Shown here: positions 61,623-64,000 of the stretch, one piece after another
Position numbering within the stretch: position 1 is the stretch's first letter
How the letters are laid out: each line of letters begins with the position of its first letter
From: Caulobacter sp. 73W
Lineage (GTDB): Bacteria > Pseudomonadota > Alphaproteobacteria > Caulobacterales > Caulobacteraceae
Length of the DNA: 64,000 nt
Reading direction: 5' to 3'
NCBI RefSeq assembly: GCF_041021955.1
Contig: NZ_CP158375.1
Coordinates: forward strand, 3,943,163 to 4,007,162
The notes under the pieces: generated by a model
Seen by the model: the letters and a program-made list of their open reading frames with translations, nothing else
Told to the model about the DNA's origin: nothing
The model's database searches: none
Position numbers and translations under genes: made by a program

Positions 61623-62111
61623 CTAGACGGCCTCGCGCATCATGGTCAGGGCGACGGCGATGGCGGCGGCCTGAACCTCCGCCCGGGTTTCGCCGTCGAA
61701 CTGCTCGCGGCGATGGGCGACGGAGCGGTTGGCCCGGGCGACCGCCAAGTGGACCGTTCCGACAGGTTTGAGAGGGCTTCCGCCGCCGGGGCCGGCCACG
61801 CCGGTGATGGCGACGGCGATATGGGCGTTGGATGCGGCCAGGGCGCCTTCGGCCATGGCGCGGGCCACCGGCTCGGAGACGGCGCCATGATCGGCCAGCA
61901 TGTCGCCGGGGACGCCCAGCATCTCCTGCTTGGCGCGATTGGTGTAGGTCACAAAGCCGCGCTCAAAGACGTCCGAGGCGCCGGGAATCGCACAGATGGC
62001 CCCGGCGACCAGTCCGCCGGTGCAACTTTCCGCCGTGACCAGCCTCAGCGACCGGTCGCGGGCCTCGTCAATCAGAAGCCTGGCAAGGGTTTCGATCTCG
62101 ATCGAGAACAT
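61623..62111 (-). CDS. pncC: CinA-family nicotinamide-nucleotide amidohydrolase (PncC)
   Basis: Deamidates nicotinamide mononucleotide in NAD salvage. The 162 residues correspond to the C-terminal domain of CinA alone: VTAESCTGGLVAGAICAIPGASDVFERGFVTYTN near residue 24 and GVAGPGGGSPLKPVGTVHLA near residue 110 are the conserved active-site stretches. The stand-alone domain is normal in alphaproteobacteria, where it often neighbours ratA and lipA. Confidence 0.93.
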   Translation of the reverse strand: MFSIEIETLARLLIDEARDRSLRLVTAESCTGGLVAGAICAIPGASDVFERGFVTYTNRAKQEMLGVPGDMLADHGAVSEPVARAMAEGALAASNAHIAVAITGVAGPGGGSPLKPVGTVHLAVARANRSVAHRREQFDGETRAEVQAAAIAVALTMMREAV

Positions 62112-62199
62112 CGCGCGTCCTTAAGCTTGAAACATGAACGCGCAAAGGTCAGCCTTCGTCGCCGGTCATGCAACAGGACCGGATGTTGCATGAGTCTCC

Positions 62200-64000
62200 A
62201 TGACCGACGCTGCTCCGTCCGTTCGCGCCGCGCCGCCGCCCGCCATGTTCGTGGCCGCGGTCTTCACCAGCGCCGCGCTGATCTTCTCCGTCCAGCCGAT
62301 GATGGCCAAGCTGCTGCTGCCCCTGCTGGGGGGACTCAGGCGGTCTGGAACGTCAGCCTGGCCTTCTTCCAGGCGGCGCTGCTGGTCGGATACGGCTATG
62401 CCCACCTGCTGCAGAAGCTGAGTTTTCGCCGTCAGCTGGGGATGCACCTGATCGCCCTGCTGATCGCGGCGATCGTGCTGCCTCTGCGGATCACGACCCT
62501 GATGGGCGACCCGCGAACGGACATGCCCGCCCTGTGGCTGCTCGGCGCGCTGGCGTTGTCGGTGGGCCTGCCGTTCGCCGTGCTGTCGGCTACCGCGCCC
62601 CTGATTCAGGCCTGGCGGGCGAGGGCGGTGAATGACGGCAGCGAGCCCTATGCGCTCTACGCCGCCAGCAACCTGGGCAGCCTGATCGCTCTGCTGGCCT
62701 ATCCGGTGCTGATCGAGCCGGTGCTGACGGTCGGCGTGCAGCGTTACGCCTGGACCGGCGGCTATGCGCTGTTCTTCCTGCTCATCGCCTTGCTGGCCCT
62801 GAGCCTGCGCAATGTTCCGGATCTGGCGCTTACGGACAAGCACGAGGCCGCGCCGCCAGTGACCTGGCGTCAGCGCCTGATCTGGCTGGGGCTGTCGGCG
62901 CTGCCGTCCAGCCTCCTGCTGGGGACGACCGCCTACCTGACGGCCGACGTGGCTTCCGCCCCGTTCCTCTGGGTGGGGCCGCTGGCGCTCTATCTGGTCA
63001 GCTTCATCATCGCTTTCCAGACCAAGCCGCTGATCTCGCAACGTTGGGCGCTGTTCCTGCAGGCGGTGCTGCTGCCCGCGGCGGTCCTTCTGACGCCATT
63101 CCCCACGCATGGGGCGATCGTGCAAGGCGCGATCCACCTGTCGGCCTTCTTCATGACGGCGCTTGTCAGTCATCAGGCCCTGGTGGCCCGGCGGCCGGCG
63201 GCCGGCGACCTGACTGAATTCTACCTGTGGCTTTCCGTCGGCGGCGTGCTGGGCGGGGCCTTCAACGCCTTCCTCGCGCCGGTGATCTTCTCCCGGGTGA
63301 TGGAATATCCCCTGGTCCTGCTGCTGGCCGCCGCCGTGCGGCCGTGGCGGCAGCCCAAGCTGAGCAACTTCGAATGGGGCGTCTTCGTCACCGGCGTCTT
63401 CGCGGCCTTCGTCGCCGTGGTCATGGCCGAGCCGCGCGGCGTCAAGGCCGAGGCGGCGACGGCCCTGGTCTTCGTCGTCGCCGCCTGCAGCATCATGAGC
63501 CGTCACGCGCTGGTCTATGCGATCTTGCTGGTGATGCTGCTGGTCGGCGCGCAGTCGGCCGGGCAGCGGGCGGAGGTCGAAAAGACCTGGCGCAGCTTCT
63601 TCGGCGTGGCGCGGGTCTCCAGCATCAATGTGAAGGGGCTCGGCGGCGAGGTGCGGATGCTGACGCACGGCACGACGCTGCACGGAGCCCAGGCGCAGAA
63701 CCCGGCCTTCCGCTGTCAGCCGTTGCTCTACTACGCCCGCAACACGCCCATCGCCCAGGTGTTCGGAACGAAGGGCGCTCAGCCCAGGCCGCTGAACGTA
63801 GGCGTGCTGGGTCTGGGGACCGGGGCCATCGCCGCCTACAGCCAGGCGGACGACAAGATGACCTTCTTCGAGATCGATCCGCTTATGATCCGGCTGTCGG
63901 ATGATCCGCTCGGCTTCACCTATGTGCGCGAGTGCGCCAAGGGCGCAGTCGATTTCAAACTCGGCGACGGCCGGCTGCTGGTGGCCAAGGAGCCGGATTC
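62200..64000 (+). CDS. MFS-like/spermidine-synthase-like fusion protein, frameshifted and cut by the window end
   Basis: The first frame encodes AVFTSAALIFSVQPMMAKLLLPLLGG, then breaks at a run of six G (62328-62333). With one more G, it continues TQAVWNVSLAFFQAALLVGY and stays open to the window end. About 12 hydrophobic helices reach to about residue 440. The soluble part then has VGVLGLGTGAIAAYSQ, a SAM-type glycine motif, followed by MTFFEIDPLMIRLS, as in spermidine-synthase-like domains. These large fusion proteins are widespread and uncharacterised; true aminopropyl transfer is doubtful. The 3' end is outside the window. Confidence 0.82.

Overview
The window is a gene-dense, GC-rich stretch of alphaproteobacterial chromosome. 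The gene content and order (nuo-birA-coaX-rnj; lolC-lolD-dnaE; rpsB-tsf-pyrH-frr-uppS-cdsA-dxr-rseP-bamA-skp-lpxD-fabZ-lpxA-lpxI-lpxB; lexA/trp; eno-ftsB-pdhABC-lpd-lipA-ratA) point to the Caulobacterales. A 30-codon membrane peptide that looks like SidA, the SOS cell-division inhibitor known from Caulobacter, sits directly upstream of dnaE and narrows this to Caulobacter or a close relative. I see no tRNA, rRNA, CRISPR array, insertion sequence or prophage.

Layout. 1-5.4 kb: 3' end of the complex I operon (nuoJ end, nuoK, L, M, N). 5.4-9.4 kb: birA, coaX, rnj, a methylmalonyl-CoA epimerase and a DUF1467 membrane protein. 9.4-13 kb: a structured 310-bp gap, then proS, the lipoprotein-release transporter lolC/lolD, and an RNase HI-like protein that has lost catalytic residues. 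13.5-17.4 kb: sidA behind a LexA-type box, dnaE (frameshifted) and a GFA-fold protein. 17.5-21 kb: translation and nucleotide genes. 21-32.4 kb: a long envelope cluster for isoprenoid, phospholipid, outer-membrane protein assembly and lipid A synthesis, with many 1-4 bp overlaps. 32.4-36.1 kb: GNAT, a frameshifted histidine kinase, a flavoprotein and a secreted SnoaL-like protein. 36.2-46.2 kb, mostly minus strand: gltA, gltX, lexA, trpC-D-G, trpE and a PpiD/SurA-type foldase. 46.3-51.5 kb: tpiA, secG, pyrG, rpmF, eno, ftsB. 51.5-56.9 kb: the pyruvate dehydrogenase complex. 56.9-64 kb: DoxX, an acyl-activating enzyme, lipA, ratA, a FUSC-type transporter, pncC, and a truncated MFS/spermidine-synthase-like gene.

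How parts connect. lipA (lipoyl synthase) lies near the lipoyl-bearing PDH subunits it serves. lexA and the sidA promoter carry the same alphaproteobacterial SOS motif (GTTC-N7-GTTC and its complement), so the window holds both the repressor and a division-inhibitor target. The envelope block joins undecaprenyl-PP, CDP-diacylglycerol, BamA/Skp and lipid A synthesis.

Caution on sequence quality. Five genes (dnaE, histidine kinase, gltX, pyrG and the last gene) each need a one-base correction to give a normal protein. Two of the sites are runs of six G. Because dnaE, gltX and pyrG are essential in most bacteria, base-call or assembly errors are the likeliest cause.
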